From an uncultured Mycoplasmatota bacterium (GTDB lineage: Bacteria > Bacillota_I > Bacilli_A > Izemoplasmatales > Izemoplasmataceae): 64,000 nucleotides of DNA. Numbering within the stretch: the stretch's first letter is position 1; every line of letters starts with the position of its first letter. Below, piece by piece: positions 38,950 to 47,890 of this stretch. The stretch is taken from positions 62,001 through 126,000 of the forward strand of contig CAJXNT010000001.1 in assembly GCA_913057225.1 (NCBI GenBank). Direction: 5' to 3'. The translations under genes and the position numbers were made by a program. Under the pieces are notes generated by a model. That model saw only the letters and a list, made by a program, of their open reading frames with translations. It was not told the origin of the DNA and ran no database searches.

Positions 38950-39368
38950 TAAGCATCACCACTTTCACGTCGAATAAATTTGGTACTGACTGGCAGTTTG
39001 TGAGACGCTAAACGAAGCGCTTCTTTGGCGATTTCTTCAGTGACCCCACCAATTTCAAACATGACAGTTCCTTCTTTAACGACGGCCACAAAGCCTTCAG
39101 GTGCCCCTTTACCAGAGCCCATCCGAACTTCTAACGGCTTTTTCGTTTTCGCCATATGCGGAAAGATTCGTGTCCAGACTTTCCCTTGACGTTTCATATA
39201 CCGAGTCATGGCAATACGTGCGGCTTCAATTTGACGGTTGGTGATCCAAGCGCCTTCTAAAGACTGCAGTCCATATTGACCAAAGTCCACTCGGGTGCCA
39301 CCCTTCGCTTTGCCTTCATAAGACACGCGATGCGGACGGCGGTATTTCGTTCTTTTCGGTGTTAACAT
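38949..39368 (-). CDS. rplP: 50S ribosomal protein L16
   Basis: Near the A-site tRNA elbow. The 139 residues begin [20 protein letters not shown] and contain [18 protein letters not shown]. It abuts rpsC with no gap. Confidence 0.98.
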   Translation of the reverse strand: MLTPKRTKYRRPHRVSYEGKAKGGTRVDFGQYGLQSLEGAWITNRQIEAARIAMTRYMKRQGKVWTRIFPHMAKTKKPLEVRMGSGKGAPEGFVAVVKEGTVMFEIGGVTEEIAKEALRLASHKLPVSTKFIRRESGDA

Positions 39369-40016
39369 CTATTCCGCCTCCTTTTTGGCCGGCAAAATTT
39401 CACCTTTATAAATCCAAACTTTAACGCCCAATTTTCCATAGGTGGTCATCGCTTCTGCGAATGCGTAATCGATGTCAGCCCGTAAGGTATGTAAGGGAAC
39501 GTTGCCTTCTGAATACCCTTCGGAACGTGCCATTTCAGCGCCACCTAAACGGCCGGATACGAGGGTTTTTACCCCTTTGGCTCCCGCCCGCATGGCCCGT
39601 TGAATGGCCATTTTTTGGACCCGACGGAAAGACGCACGGTTTTCAAGCTGTTGGGCAATGGAATCGGCCACCAATACGGCGTTAAGTTCAGGTTTCTTAA
39701 TCTCAACAACGTTTAAAATGATCGCTTTATCGGTCACTTTGGATAACCGCTTAATGGCCTCATTTTTTAAACTTCCTTCACGGCCAATGACCATCCCTGG
39801 TTTCGCCGTATGAAGCGTTAATACCACCCGGTTTTTTAACCGTTCAATTTGAATGGTCGAAACCGAGGCGTTAACGTAAAATGCTTCAAGAATTTCACGA
39901 ATTTTGATGTCTTCTTGGAGTAAATCTGCTACTTCGCCCTCGTTGGCATACCAACGTGAATCCCAGTCACGAATGACTCCGATGCGTAATCCTACTGGAT
40001 TAACTTTTTGACCCAT
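39369..40016 (-). CDS. rpsC: 30S ribosomal protein S3
   Basis: mRNA-entry protein with a KH domain. The 215 residues start [20 protein letters not shown] and carry [19 protein letters not shown] (KH loop) and [13 protein letters not shown]. It follows rplV by 13 bp. Confidence 0.98.
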   Translation of the reverse strand: MGQKVNPVGLRIGVIRDWDSRWYANEGEVADLLQEDIKIREILEAFYVNASVSTIQIERLKNRVVLTLHTAKPGMVIGREGSLKNEAIKRLSKVTDKAIILNVVEIKKPELNAVLVADSIAQQLENRASFRRVQKMAIQRAMRAGAKGVKTLVSGRLGGAEMARSEGYSEGNVPLHTLRADIDYAFAEAMTTYGKLGVKVWIYKGEILPAKKEAE

Positions 40017-40029
40017 ATCAGCTGCCTCC

Positions 40030-40371
40030 TTATGCTTTCTCAGCCACGACGATGGTCGTATGGCTGGTTCTTTTCAAGATTTGTGATGCACTCCCTTTGG
40101 CGCGAGGACGAATCCGCTTCAGGGTGGGGCCTTCGCCCACAAAGATTTCTTTAACGTATAAACTGTCTGGATTCAGACTGTTGTTATGTTCTGCATTCGC
40201 CACAGCTGAACGCAATAGCTTTTCAACCACGGGGGATGCAGCTTTGGGGGTATTGGCTAAGATTGCGAATGCCTCTCCTACCGATTTACCACGAATCAAG
40301 TCAATGACAAGTTTCACTTTACGAGAGGAAAGACGGACCATTTTAGCTTGAGCTTTAACTTCCATATTCAT
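40030..40371 (-). CDS. rplV: 50S ribosomal protein L22
   Basis: Lines the exit tunnel with a long hairpin. The 113 residues include [19 protein letters not shown] and the hairpin region [20 protein letters not shown], which is where macrolide-resistance changes map in other species. It follows rpsS by 3 bp. Confidence 0.98.
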   Translation of the reverse strand: MNMEVKAQAKMVRLSSRKVKLVIDLIRGKSVGEAFAILANTPKAASPVVEKLLRSAVANAEHNNSLNPDSLYVKEIFVGEGPTLKRIRPRAKGSASQILKRTSHTTIVVAEKA

Positions 40372-40374
40372 CCT

Positions 40375-40653
40375 CTACTTTCTGACAGCTTTCTTGTCTT
40401 TATCGTGGCCACGATAGGTCCGAGTTGGGGCAAACTCACCCAATTTATGACCGACCATGTCTTCGGTGATATACACAGGCACATGTTCTTTACCGTTGTG
40501 AACCGCAATTGTGTGTCCCACAAATTGAGGAAAAATGGTTGAACGTCTTGACCATGTCTGAATGACACGTTTTTTGTTTTCTTTATTCATTTGAGCCACT
40601 TTGAACATGAGATGATCGTCACAAAATGGTCCTTTTTTAATCGATCGAGCCAT
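40375..40653 (-). CDS. rpsS: 30S ribosomal protein S19
   Basis: Head protein of 92 residues: [16 protein letters not shown] at the start, and [20 protein letters not shown] and [14 protein letters not shown] further on. Standard in all respects. Confidence 0.98.
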   Translation of the reverse strand: MARSIKKGPFCDDHLMFKVAQMNKENKKRVIQTWSRRSTIFPQFVGHTIAVHNGKEHVPVYITEDMVGHKLGEFAPTRTYRGHDKDKKAVRK

Positions 40654-40668
40654 CTAATTTCCTCCTAC

Positions 40669-41499
40669 TTATTTCTTACGGCCTCTAACAATCAAACGAT
40701 CGCTAGATTTGTGAGTTTTACGGGTTTTTAAGCCTAAGGCAGGTTTGCCCCAAGGCGTCATGGGACTCTTACGGCCGATGGGTTGTCTACCTTCACCCCC
40801 ACCGTGAGGGTGATCAAGTGGGTTCATGACTGAACCACGAACGGTTGGTTTGATGCCACGGTGACGGTTTTTACCCGCTTTACCAATGTTGACAAGTTCA
40901 TAATATTCATTACCTACCACGCCAATGGTTGCGCGGCAAGTCCCAAGAATCTTACGAACTTCTCCACTGGATAAACGAACCAGCACATATTTTTCTTCAC
41001 GTCCTAAGATCTGTGCTTCAGCCCCTGCAGCACGGGCCACTTGGCCGCCTTTACCTGGGGAGAGTTCGATGTTATGAATCATCGTACCGACGGGGATCTT
41101 ATTCAGTGTTTTGGCATTGCCAACTTTGATATCTGCATTTTCACCGGATTCAATGACTGCCCCCACTTGTAATCCTTCGGGGGCAATGATGTAGCGCTTT
41201 TCGCCGTCGGCATAATGCAAGAGTGCGATGTTGGCCGAACGGTTCGGATCGTACTCAATGCTGGCGACTTTGGCAGGAATGCCATCTTTGGCGCGCTTGA
41301 AATCAATGATGCGGTATTTTCTTTTATTACCACCACCATGGTGACGGACGGTGATCTTGCCTTGATTATTACGTCCTGATTTTTTGTTGAGTTTGACAAG
41401 CAAAGATTTTTCAGGCGTGGTTTTGGTGATTTCGGAATAATCAAGGGAGGTCATATGGCGGGTACCATTGGTCATGGGTTTGTAATTTTTAAGGGCCAT
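40669..41499 (-). CDS. rplB: 50S ribosomal protein L2
   Basis: Needed for subunit association and peptidyl transfer. The 276 residues contain [18 protein letters not shown] and the C-terminal [20 protein letters not shown], whose His is critical in E. coli. ATG follows AAGGAGG. rplW ends 21 bp upstream. Confidence 0.98.
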   Translation of the reverse strand: MALKNYKPMTNGTRHMTSLDYSEITKTTPEKSLLVKLNKKSGRNNQGKITVRHHGGGNKRKYRIIDFKRAKDGIPAKVASIEYDPNRSANIALLHYADGEKRYIIAPEGLQVGAVIESGENADIKVGNAKTLNKIPVGTMIHNIELSPGKGGQVARAAGAEAQILGREEKYVLVRLSSGEVRKILGTCRATIGVVGNEYYELVNIGKAGKNRHRGIKPTVRGSVMNPLDHPHGGGEGRQPIGRKSPMTPWGKPALGLKTRKTHKSSDRLIVRGRKK

Positions 41500-41520
41500 G
41501 TTGAATTCCTCCTTACCTTA

Positions 41521-41805
41521 CTAAGCCGTAAAGATTTCGATTTTGTCATCGGCTTTGAGTGTCACAATGGCTTTTGATTTCTCAGCCTTAAAGCCTTGGT
41601 ACTGACCAACACGTTTAGGTTTTCTCGCCGTGTTGATAACGTTGACACTGGTGACTGTCACATCGAAAAGTTCTTCGATGGCGTTCTTGATTTGTACTTT
41701 GTTGGCACGTTTATCGACTTCAAAAGTATATTGATTGAGATTTTCTACGAGTTGCATGCTTTTTTCAGTGATTAACGGGCGTTTAATAATTTCGCTGGCT
41801 AACAT
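41521..41805 (-). CDS. rplW: 50S ribosomal protein L23
   Basis: Exit-site protein and docking point for trigger factor and SRP. The 94 residues include [16 protein letters not shown] and [20 protein letters not shown]. Its ATG overlaps the rplD stop by one base. Confidence 0.97.
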   Translation of the reverse strand: MLASEIIKRPLITEKSMQLVENLNQYTFEVDKRANKVQIKNAIEELFDVTVTSVNVINTARKPKRVGQYQGFKAEKSKAIVTLKADDKIEIFTA

Positions 41806-42428
41806 TATTTAAGTCCCTCCTCAAGGTGGGTTGCAGCCGCTTGAGTCATTAAGAGTGTTTTTGAATTCATCAATTCATAGACACTGGCTTGATCTGCGGT
41901 CGTCACCAAGACACCTGGGATATTACGAGCGGATAACAGCACGTTCTCATCCATTTGGTCAAGGACAATGAGTACTTTTCCTGAGAGACCGAGTTGAGTT
42001 AGCACACTCTCCATCGATTTGGTTTTGATTTCTTCCATCGTGAGTGCATCGAGAAGAACGAGTGCTTTGTCTGCCACTTTAGCAGATAACGCAGAGCGTA
42101 GTGCGAGTCTTCTAACTTTGCGGTTGACTTTTAAACTGTAGTCTCTTGGTGTGGGTCCGAATACGACCCCACCGCCTCTCCATTGAGGAGAGCGAATGGA
42201 ACCTTGTCGGGCTCGACCGGTTCCTTTTTGACGCCAAGGTTTACGTCCACCACCGCGAACTTCCCCGCGGTTTTTAACACTGTGTGTGCCTTGGCGCATG
42301 GCAGCTCTTTGCGCTTTAATAACATCGAATAACGCTTGTTGGTTTGGTTCGATGCCGAAAACATCATCGCTTAGAGTTGCTTGAGTAACTTTTTTTCCAG
42401 TTTGATTAAATACATCTAACTTAGGCAT
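41805..42428 (-). CDS. rplD: 50S ribosomal protein L4
   Basis: Exit-tunnel protein; in E. coli also the repressor of the S10 operon. I take ATG 42428 ([11 protein letters not shown], 207 residues), six bases after AAGGAGG, over an upstream [23 protein letters not shown] is the conserved tunnel loop. Confidence 0.97.
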   Translation of the reverse strand: MPKLDVFNQTGKKVTQATLSDDVFGIEPNQQALFDVIKAQRAAMRQGTHSVKNRGEVRGGGRKPWRQKGTGRARQGSIRSPQWRGGGVVFGPTPRDYSLKVNRKVRRLALRSALSAKVADKALVLLDALTMEEIKTKSMESVLTQLGLSGKVLIVLDQMDENVLLSARNIPGVLVTTADQASVYELMNSKTLLMTQAAATHLEEGLK

Positions 42429-42452
42429 GATTGACCTCCTTCGAACCAAACA

Positions 42453-43472
42453 CTATTTTTTCTCTTCATCCGATGAATCATCTTTGGCTTCATCCGATGA
42501 AGGGGTTTCTTCATTTTCTTCTTTGGCGGTTGCATCTTCTGCAGGGGCTTCTTCAGCAGGAACAGCTTCTTCCGCAGGGGCTTCTTCAGCAGGAGCAGCT
42601 TCCTCGGCAGGAGCTTCCTCAGCAGGAGCAGCTTCCTCGGCAGGAGCTTCCTCAGCAGGAGCGGCTTCTTCAGCAGGAGCAGCTTCCTCGGCAGGAGCTT
42701 CCTCAGCAGGAGCGGCTTCTTCCGCAGGGGCTTCCTCAGCAGGGGCTTCCTCAGCAGGGGCAGCTTCTTCAACCGGAGCTTCTTCAACCGGTTCAGGCGC
42801 TTCTACGACGACAAAATCTTCAGGATTGAGCGGCGCAAGCTCCTTATCGTGTTTAACGGCATTTTTAATCACAACAAGACCTTTACGAGGCCCTGGGACA
42901 TTGCCTTTAACGAGTAACAAGTTTTCTTGAATATCCACTTTCACAATTTCAAGGTTTTGAATGGTGACGGTTTCAAATCCCATGTGTCCAGGAAGATTTT
43001 TTCCGGGTCTTACATGGTTGGGATCAATGCTTCCCATTGACCCTGGTAAACGATGATAGTGAGAACCATGTGACATAGGTCCACGATGTTGGTTATGACG
43101 TTTGATGACCCCTTGGAATCCTTTACCTTTGGATGTTCCGGTGACATCAACTGCTTCACCTTCATTAAAAATGTTGACTTTGATCTCTTGACCTACTTCA
43201 AAGTTGCTGAGTTCTTTACCCGCAATCTCTTTGATGTAGCGCTTAGGGGTTGTATTCGCATTTTTGAATTGACCCTTAAGTGGTTTTGAAACTAACGCTT
43301 CACGTTTATCTTTGAATCCGACTTTAACTGCGTCGTATCCATCGGTTTCAATCGTTTTCTTTTGCAAAACCACATTGGGTTCGCATTGAACGACGGTCAC
43401 CGGCACAAGTTTCCCTGCGTCATTGAACACTTGGGTCATTCCAAGTTTGGTTCCTAAGATACCTTTGGCCAT
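42453..43472 (-). CDS. rplC: 50S ribosomal protein L3 with a long acidic repeat tail
   Basis: L3 starts assembly of the large subunit. Residues 1 to about 211 are an ordinary L3 ([47 protein letters not shown]). Residues about 212-339 are extra: a low-complexity tail built from about a dozen PAEEA units and ending in a Glu/Asp/Ser-rich stretch with DSSDEEKK. The frame is continuous with no stop or shift, and rplD follows 24 bp later. The tail is strongly acidic, unlike any normal ribosomal protein; it should protrude from the subunit or be trimmed. Confidence 0.96.
   Translation of the reverse strand: MAKGILGTKLGMTQVFNDAGKLVPVTVVQCEPNVVLQKKTIETDGYDAVKVGFKDKREALVSKPLKGQFKNANTTPKRYIKEIAGKELSNFEVGQEIKVNIFNEGEAVDVTGTSKGKGFQGVIKRHNQHRGPMSHGSHYHRLPGSMGSIDPNHVRPGKNLPGHMGFETVTIQNLEIVKVDIQENLLLVKGNVPGPRKGLVVIKNAVKHDKELAPLNPEDFVVVEAPEPVEEAPVEEAAPAEEAPAEEAPAEEAAPAEEAPAEEAAPAEEAAPAEEAPAEEAAPAEEAPAEEAAPAEEAPAEEAVPAEEAPAEDATAKEENEETPSSDEAKDDSSDEEKK
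42537..42786 (-). repeat. Tandem repeat encoding (A)PAEEA units in rplC
   Basis: Imperfect 15- and 18-base units coding for PAEEA and APAEEA are arrayed about a dozen times. Nearly identical units suggest growth by slippage or unequal exchange, so copy number may differ between strains and be difficult to assemble. Confidence 0.9.
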
Positions 43473-43499
43473 GAGACACCTCCTTATTTAGTTTGAGAA

Positions 43500-43805
43500 T
43501 TATTTGAGAACAATATCGACGCCCGAGGGTAAATCTAAATGCATAAGACTATCGATGGTTTGGGGCGTGGGTGACAAGATGTCGATGAGTCTTTTGTGCG
43601 TTCTGCGTTCAAATTGTTCACGCGATGTTTTGTTGATGTGAACAGAACGTAAAACGGTAAACACCTCTTTTTTGGTTGGTAACGGAATCGGTCCCGATAC
43701 CTTGGATCCAGTTTTAAGTGCGGTATCAACAATTTTTTTTGCTGATTGATCGAGTAACCGATGATCATATGACTTAAGACGGATTCTAATTTGTTGTGCA
43801 GGCAT
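43500..43805 (-). CDS. rpsJ: 30S ribosomal protein S10
   Basis: Head protein and partner of NusB in antitermination. The 101 residues include [38 protein letters not shown] and the end GVDIVLK. First gene of the S10 operon; a leader of more than 100 bases lies upstream. Confidence 0.98.
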   Translation of the reverse strand: MPAQQIRIRLKSYDHRLLDQSAKKIVDTALKTGSKVSGPIPLPTKKEVFTVLRSVHINKTSREQFERRTHKRLIDILSPTPQTIDSLMHLDLPSGVDIVLK

Positions 43806-43836
43806 ATGGTCTCCTTTCGCCTATAATCTGGTATAG

Positions 43837-43890
43837 ACTTGCTCCACGGAAATTTTCAACACTTTTTAGACAACGCTTTCCAGTGTATCA
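43837..43890 (-). promoter_or_regulatory. Candidate promoters for the S10 operon
   Basis: Two candidates lie before rpsJ: the extended -10 TGATACACT at 43882-43890, and a TTGAAA...TATACC pair with an 18-bp spacer closer to the gene. I cannot decide between them. No S10-leader structure was recognised. Confidence 0.4.
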
Positions 43891-43946
43891 TTAACCTCCC
43901 GTTTCACAGCCGTGACTCAGGCAGAGTCTTGAATAATATATCAAAT

Positions 43947-43974
43947 AAAAAAGGCCTATGCAAGCCTTTTTTTT
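43947..43974 (-). terminator. Terminator after arcA
   Basis: Stem AAAAAAGGC / GCCTTTTTT with an 8-base loop, just after the arcA stop. It separates arcA from the S10 operon. Confidence 0.85.
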
Positions 43975-43981
43975 ATCTTTT

Positions 43982-45175
43982 TTATTGACGAATGAGTGGC
44001 ATGGTCAGACAATGAGGGCCGCCTCGCCCCCTGGAGAGTTCAGACGCCTTAATGGTAAGCACTTCAATTCCCGCTTTTTCCAGCGCATGATTGGTTTTTT
44101 CGTTGCGCTCATACATGATGACTTTTCCGGGGGCAATGCATAACGAATTCGCGCCATCGTTCCATTGCTCTCGGGCACTGGCAATGGCGTCATCACCGCC
44201 ACAAGGAATCATACGAATGGGCATTTTTAATTCTTTTTCTAATAGAGATTGAATGGTTTGCTTGGATTCACGAACCGTGAGTGTGCCATCTTCAAGTGCA
44301 AAGGTAAACACATGGGTTAAATCAAACACATTCGTGTGATATAAAAATGCATCGTCATCGACTTGCGTCAAGATGGTATCTAAATGCATGAACGCGCGAT
44401 CTCTTGGGATTTTCAGCGCCATCACTTTTTTCCATGAGGAATGCGTTAAGAGTTTTTGTGACAGTTGTTCGATGGCCAGTGGATGCGTCCGTTTTGAGAT
44501 ACCTATGAGGAGCGTCTCTTCGTTTAAAACTAACACATCGCCCCCTTCGAGGTTGAAGTCGTTCGTCCCGTCAAAGTATATCGAAGACTGGGTGGATTTA
44601 AACGCGGGGTGGTGGGCAAACACAAACTTTGGAAGCAACGCTTCTTTGGTCCGGATGGTGGAAGAGAGATTGGCAATGGCTGCGCCATGGCCGATGGAAA
44701 TCATGGGATCTCTTTGATACATCAAGTTAGGCATTGGATAGACAATAAAGGGGTCATCTTCATGAAACGCTTTTAAATCAATCGATGAGTTGGGATAAAT
44801 TTCATTGATTAAGATTCCGGAAATAATGGTGTTTACGAGCTTAGCGTTAGGCAACCCTGTTAAATAATCTTTTAAACGTTCGATGGTGGGATCATAATGA
44901 ATCCCAGCCATTTGAATGTATTCTTGAATGAGTTGAGGCTTCGTTTGTTCGGTGAGCGCTTCTTCAACTAAGTTTTCGATGTATTGCACGTCAACATTGT
45001 TGGATTTTAAGAGCTGGGCAAAGGCATCGTGCTCGTTTTGGGCCGTGGCCAAGTAGGGAATATCTTCATACAAAAAATCACTGAGAAGATGGGGCACTAA
45101 ATTTTCGACCTCAGCTCCAGGACGATGCATGAGCACCGATTTAAGTGGTGCCACTTCTGAAAACACATGAATCAT
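43982..45175 (-). CDS. arcA: Arginine deiminase
   Basis: Converts arginine to citrulline and ammonia, giving ATP through carbamoyl phosphate when arcB and arcC exist, and acid protection. The 397 residues have [26 protein letters not shown] and the C-terminal [12 protein letters not shown], whose Cys is the nucleophile. No arcB, arcC or arginine/ornithine antiporter is adjacent, so the rest of the pathway must be elsewhere or missing. It is the last gene of a unit with surE (12 bp gap). Confidence 0.95.
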   Translation of the reverse strand: MIHVFSEVAPLKSVLMHRPGAEVENLVPHLLSDFLYEDIPYLATAQNEHDAFAQLLKSNNVDVQYIENLVEEALTEQTKPQLIQEYIQMAGIHYDPTIERLKDYLTGLPNAKLVNTIISGILINEIYPNSSIDLKAFHEDDPFIVYPMPNLMYQRDPMISIGHGAAIANLSSTIRTKEALLPKFVFAHHPAFKSTQSSIYFDGTNDFNLEGGDVLVLNEETLLIGISKRTHPLAIEQLSQKLLTHSSWKKVMALKIPRDRAFMHLDTILTQVDDDAFLYHTNVFDLTHVFTFALEDGTLTVRESKQTIQSLLEKELKMPIRMIPCGGDDAIASAREQWNDGANSLCIAPGKVIMYERNEKTNHALEKAGIEVLTIKASELSRGRGGPHCLTMPLIRQ

Positions 45176-45187
45176 CAGAGGCCTCCT

Positions 45188-45862
45188 TTAATCTTTTAAA
45201 CGCATGGCCAATTTTGAATAAGTGATTTTGCCTTTCAGATAATTGAAATAATCCGTATCCTTGGCAAACTTTTGGTCGATGATTTGCCGGCGATATTCAA
45301 AACGCGACCCCGATATTGACCCCTCAAGCCTTGACTTAAAAGAGACTGGGGTGGTTTCAACATATTTGACCCGCTTAATTTTAGGGGGAAAGTTCACATT
45401 AATCACATAATCACGAGACGGCAGGTTTTCATCAATCATCCGTTTAAATGTGCGAGAAAAGGCTTTTTTTAAATCTCCTTCAAACCGGTAGTCGGCGGAA
45501 AAAGCCATGGATGGGACGCCATGGTATTGAGCCTGAAATGCCGCACCCACCGTGCCGGAGTAATAGATGTCAATGCCTAAGTTAAATCCGTTATTGATGC
45601 CTGAAACGATTAAGTCAGGGTTTAGATCGATGCCTTGGAGGGCAAAATTCACACAATCAACTGGGGTGCCTACCACCGCATAATGAGATGTGTTGATTCG
45701 AGTAAAGCTGACACCTTTTGGAGTCATGGCCATACTTTTTGCGGATTGTTCAAAAAGTGGGGCGACAACGGTCACTGAATGTCCCAGCTCAATTAAAACT
45801 TCCTCCGCCAGAGCTAATCTCTCAGATTTAATGCCATCATCATTGGTCAGTACAATATTCAT
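45188..45862 (-). CDS. surE: 5'/3'-nucleotidase SurE
   Basis: Dephosphorylates nucleoside monophosphates. The 224 residues begin MNIVLTNDDGI with the metal-binding Asp8-Asp9, and carry the conserved Ser in APLFEQSAKS, VGTPVDCVNFAL, and VSGINNGFNLG. The start is 2 bp after the stop of the unknown upstream gene, so the two are likely co-translated. Confidence 0.94.
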   Translation of the reverse strand: MNIVLTNDDGIKSERLALAEEVLIELGHSVTVVAPLFEQSAKSMAMTPKGVSFTRINTSHYAVVGTPVDCVNFALQGIDLNPDLIVSGINNGFNLGIDIYYSGTVGAAFQAQYHGVPSMAFSADYRFEGDLKKAFSRTFKRMIDENLPSRDYVINVNFPPKIKRVKYVETTPVSFKSRLEGSISGSRFEYRRQIIDQKFAKDTDYFNYLKGKITYSKLAMRLKD

Positions 45863-45864
45863 CG

Positions 45865-46536
45865 CTAGTCCTTTAATATATTAAATTCTTGAGGCCTTCG
45901 TGGATCTTCAAACAAATACGTAATCATATAATCCACAAAAAAATCAATGTTAGTCTCATTATACATGAGATGTTTTTCGATTTTTCTTCCAAGATCGTAT
46001 TCCGGCATGCCAATAAATGCATAAAGAAATAACCGATAATCTTCCGGTAAATAATTCATCATGAGTTCTTTGTAAATAACAAGTTCTAGTTCCTTTTTTT
46101 GCCACATGGCACTTTGATTGGGAAACGTTGACGATAAACGAAACTCAAATAACAAAAGGTTTTTTCCGACTTGGAATATGACATCCACACGCCGGTTTTT
46201 TGAGTACGGTATCTTATATTCTAAAAAGATTTTAAGAGACGTGTACTGTTCTTCATTGAGTTCTTTTTTTAATTTTCTGAATATTCGTTTTAACAAGTGG
46301 TATTCATCCAAAAAAGATACGATTTCTGCAATTGATACCATGCGTCTAAACAGATTCTTTTCTTTAAAAAGGTGTCTCAACTTTTGCGTGTAGGCCCGGT
46401 TTTCAATCCGGCTTCCACGATCATTCATTTTACCGGTCACTATTTTCCACTCATGAAGCACGCCCAGCGACGTGTAAAACTCAAAGAATTCTTTTGGTGA
46501 ATCAAATCCAATCATTGAATTATTCTTGAAATTCAT
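45865..46536 (-). CDS. Unknown protein, possible PD-(D/E)XK-fold nuclease
   Basis: A 223-residue soluble protein that I cannot name. Residues 115-133 (RRVDVIF...LLLFEFR) match the D-x(n)-E-x-K core pattern of PD-(D/E)XK nucleases, with Asp118 and Glu131, but Arg133 replaces the Lys. WQKKELELVIYKE (145-157) resembles the Q...Y motif of RecB-like members. This is a fold guess only. The sequence is richer in A+T and Lys than its neighbours, perhaps acquired. It follows the tRNA terminator, starts the unit with surE and arcA, and has its AGGAG Shine-Dalgarno inside an inverted repeat. Confidence 0.7.
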   Translation of the reverse strand: MNFKNNSMIGFDSPKEFFEFYTSLGVLHEWKIVTGKMNDRGSRIENRAYTQKLRHLFKEKNLFRRMVSIAEIVSFLDEYHLLKRIFRKLKKELNEEQYTSLKIFLEYKIPYSKNRRVDVIFQVGKNLLLFEFRLSSTFPNQSAMWQKKELELVIYKELMMNYLPEDYRLFLYAFIGMPEYDLGRKIEKHLMYNETNIDFFVDYMITYLFEDPRRPQEFNILKD

Positions 46537-46539
46537 GTG

Positions 46540-46585
46540 ATCACTCCTTTTGTCGTCTATATAAACTATTGCTACGAGGAGTGAT
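46540..46585 (-). promoter_or_regulatory. Inverted repeat covering the Shine-Dalgarno of the unknown gene
   Basis: On the minus strand ATCACTCCT (46577-46585) and AGGAGTGAT (46540-46548) are perfect complements, 28 bases apart. The second arm contains the Shine-Dalgarno, four bases before the ATG. If the transcript starts upstream, the hairpin would hide the ribosome site; if the promoter is in the loop, the repeat would act at DNA level as an operator. Confidence 0.6.
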
Positions 46586-46601
46586 TTTTTCTTCCTAAAA
46601 A

Positions 46602-46629
46602 TAAAAAAAATTAAGCCCTAGGCTTAATT
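46602..46629 (-). terminator. Terminator of the tRNA operon
   Basis: Stem AATTAAGCC / GGCTTAATT with a 3-base loop and eight U, just after tRNA-Phe. Confidence 0.95.
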
Positions 46630-46637
46630 AATGGGGG

Positions 46638-46713
46638 TGGTGGCTCAGGACAGAATCGAACTGCCGACACACGGAGCTTCAATCCGTTGCTCTACCAACT
46701 GAGCTACTGAGCC
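46638..46713 (-). tRNA. tRNA-Phe (GAA)
   Basis: Cloverleaf of 76 bases with acceptor GGCTCAG / CTGAGCC, anticodon loop TTGAAGC and encoded CCA. Last gene of the tRNA operon. Confidence 0.96.
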
Positions 46714-46715
46714 AA

Positions 46716-46791
46716 TGGCGGTCCCGACGGGAATCGAACCCGCGATCTCCTGCGTGACAGGCAGGCATGTTAACCGCTACACCACGGGACC
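46716..46791 (-). tRNA. tRNA-Asp (GTC)
   Basis: Acceptor GGTCCCG / CGGGACC, anticodon loop CTGTCAC, encoded CCA, 76 bases. Only two bases from tRNA-Phe. Confidence 0.96.
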
Positions 46792-46795
46792 TAAA

Positions 46796-46872
<77 letters not shown>

Positions 46873-46894
46873 ATATATGGGTCTTAAATTTTTA

Positions 46895-46987
46895 TGGCGG
46901 AGGAAGAGGGATTCGAACCCCCGCGACGGTTTCCCGCCCTGACGGTTTTCAAGACCGTTCCCTTCAGCCAGACTTGGGTATTCCTCC
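46895..46987 (-). tRNA. tRNA-Ser (TGA)
   Basis: 93 bases with the long variable arm of class II tRNAs; acceptor GGAGGAA / TTCCTCC, anticodon loop CTTGAAA, encoded CCA. Confidence 0.95.
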
Positions 46988-47005
46988 GAGAAGAATTTTC
47001 ATATT

Positions 47006-47082
47006 TGGTGGACCCGGCAGGATTCGAACCTGCGACCAACCGGTTATGAGCCGGCAGCTCTGACCAACTGAGCTACGGGTCC
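47006..47082 (-). tRNA. tRNA-Ile2 (CAT, to be lysidine-modified)
   Basis: Acceptor GGACCCG / CGGGTCC and anticodon arm CCGG-CTCATAA-CCGG. Its sequence is close to Bacillus tRNA-Ile(CAT) rather than to elongator Met, so it should read AUA after TilS converts C34 to lysidine; tilS is at the right end of the window. Confidence 0.85.
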
Positions 47083-47087
47083 ATACT

Positions 47088-47164
47088 TGGTAGCGGCGAA
47101 GGGAGTCGAACCCCTGACCTTTCGGGTATGAACCGAACGCTCTAGCCATCTGAGCTACGCCGCC
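47088..47164 (-). tRNA. Elongator tRNA-Met (CAT)
   Basis: GGCGGCGTAGCTCAG start and anticodon arm TTCGG-TTCATAC-CCGAA match elongator Met of Bacillus. 77 bases with CCA. Confidence 0.92.
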
Positions 47165-47187
47165 AAACATTAAGGCGCTGGGTCTGT

Positions 47188-47258
47188 CATGCCTAGCGGA
47201 ATCACCGCTGACCTAGAAGCTTTTGGGACAAGCGCTCTCCCAGCCGAGCTTAGGCCCC
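47188..47258 (-). pseudogene. Decayed tRNA-Ala-like copy
   Basis: The 5' half (GGGGCCTAAGCTCGGCTGGG, then AGAGCGC) is almost identical to the intact tRNA-Ala at 47620-47695. The anticodon arm no longer pairs properly (CTTGT against GCTTC, no U33), the T-loop has lost two bases (AGCGG-TGATT-CCGCT), the 3' acceptor reads AGGCATG and no CCA follows. It lies between tRNA-Leu and tRNA-Met in the same operon. A shifted fold would show CCC in the loop, but this looks like decay. Confidence 0.65.
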
Positions 47259-47280
47259 CGGTTGATGCAATTATCTGTAA

Positions 47281-47367
47281 TGGTACCTGAGGCCGGAATC
47301 GAACCGGCACGGTCTCACGACCATTGGATTTTAAGTCCAACGCGTCTACCTATTCCGCCACCCAGGC
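47281..47367 (-). tRNA. tRNA-Leu (TAA)
   Basis: 87 bases, class II with a long variable arm; anticodon arm TTGGA-CTTAAAA-TCCAA, encoded CCA. Confidence 0.95.
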
Positions 47368-47373
47368 AAGAAA

Positions 47374-47449
47374 TGGTGTCCTGTAGAGGATTCGAACCTC
47401 TGACCCACTGATTAAAAGTCAGTTGCTCTACCAACTGAGCTAACAGGAC
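47374..47449 (-). tRNA. tRNA-Lys (TTT)
   Basis: Acceptor GTCCTGT / ACAGGAC, anticodon arm ACTGA-CTTTTAA-TCAGT, encoded CCA, 76 bases. Confidence 0.96.
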
Positions 47450-47455
47450 TCGTAC

Positions 47456-47531
<76 letters not shown>

Positions 47532-47532
47532 G

Positions 47533-47608
47533 TGGTGGAGGATACCGGGCTCGAACCAGTGACCCCCTGCTTGTAAGGCAGGTGCTCTCCCAACTGAGCT
47601 AATCCTCC
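47533..47608 (-). tRNA. tRNA-Val (TAC)
   Basis: Acceptor GGAGGAT / ATCCTCC, anticodon arm CCTGC-CTTACAA-GCAGG, encoded CCA, 76 bases. One base from tRNA-Thr. Confidence 0.96.
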
Positions 47609-47619
47609 AAAAAAAGAGA

Positions 47620-47695
47620 TGGTGGAGCCTAGCGGGATCGAACCGCCGACCTCCTGCTTGCAAAGCAGGCGCTCTCCCAGCTGAGCTAAGGCCCC
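47620..47695 (-). tRNA. tRNA-Ala (TGC)
   Basis: Acceptor GGGGCCT / AGGCTCC, anticodon arm CCTGC-TTTGCAA-GCAGG, encoded CCA, 76 bases. Probable parent of the decayed copy at 47188-47258. Confidence 0.96.
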
Positions 47696-47713
47696 GGGTA
47701 TTAGATTGTAAAA

Positions 47714-47790
<77 letters not shown>

Positions 47791-47815
47791 CTAACCATTT
47801 TGAAACGCGAAACTT

Positions 47816-47844
47816 ATTTTACACTTATAAAATACGGCTGTCAA
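47816..47844 (-). promoter_or_regulatory. Internal promoter of the tRNA cluster
   Basis: TTGACA (47839-47844) and TAAAAT (47816-47821) with a 17-bp spacer, about 25 bp before tRNA-Ile(GAT). It would drive tRNA-Ile through tRNA-Phe. Confidence 0.85.
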
Positions 47845-47890
47845 TGCGCGATTGGTGTCTTTTGGAAACATCTGGACTTCTGAAATGAGG

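Noticed and set aside
42537-42786. Regular repeats that might be a CRISPR array
   Set aside because: Units are 15-18 bases in phase with codons, without unique spacers; they encode the L3 tail.
42427-42930. Long plus-strand frames opposite the rplC tail, reading Ser/Ala/Gly repeats
   Set aside because: They are the antisense of the PAEEA repeat; no ribosome site or promoter, and the L3 frame is the conserved one.
47165-47280. A second functional tRNA, perhaps tRNA-Gly(CCC)
   Set aside because: A shifted fold shows CCC in a 7-base loop, but the T-loop is shortened, the acceptor does not close and CCA is absent; decay of a tRNA-Ala copy is simpler.
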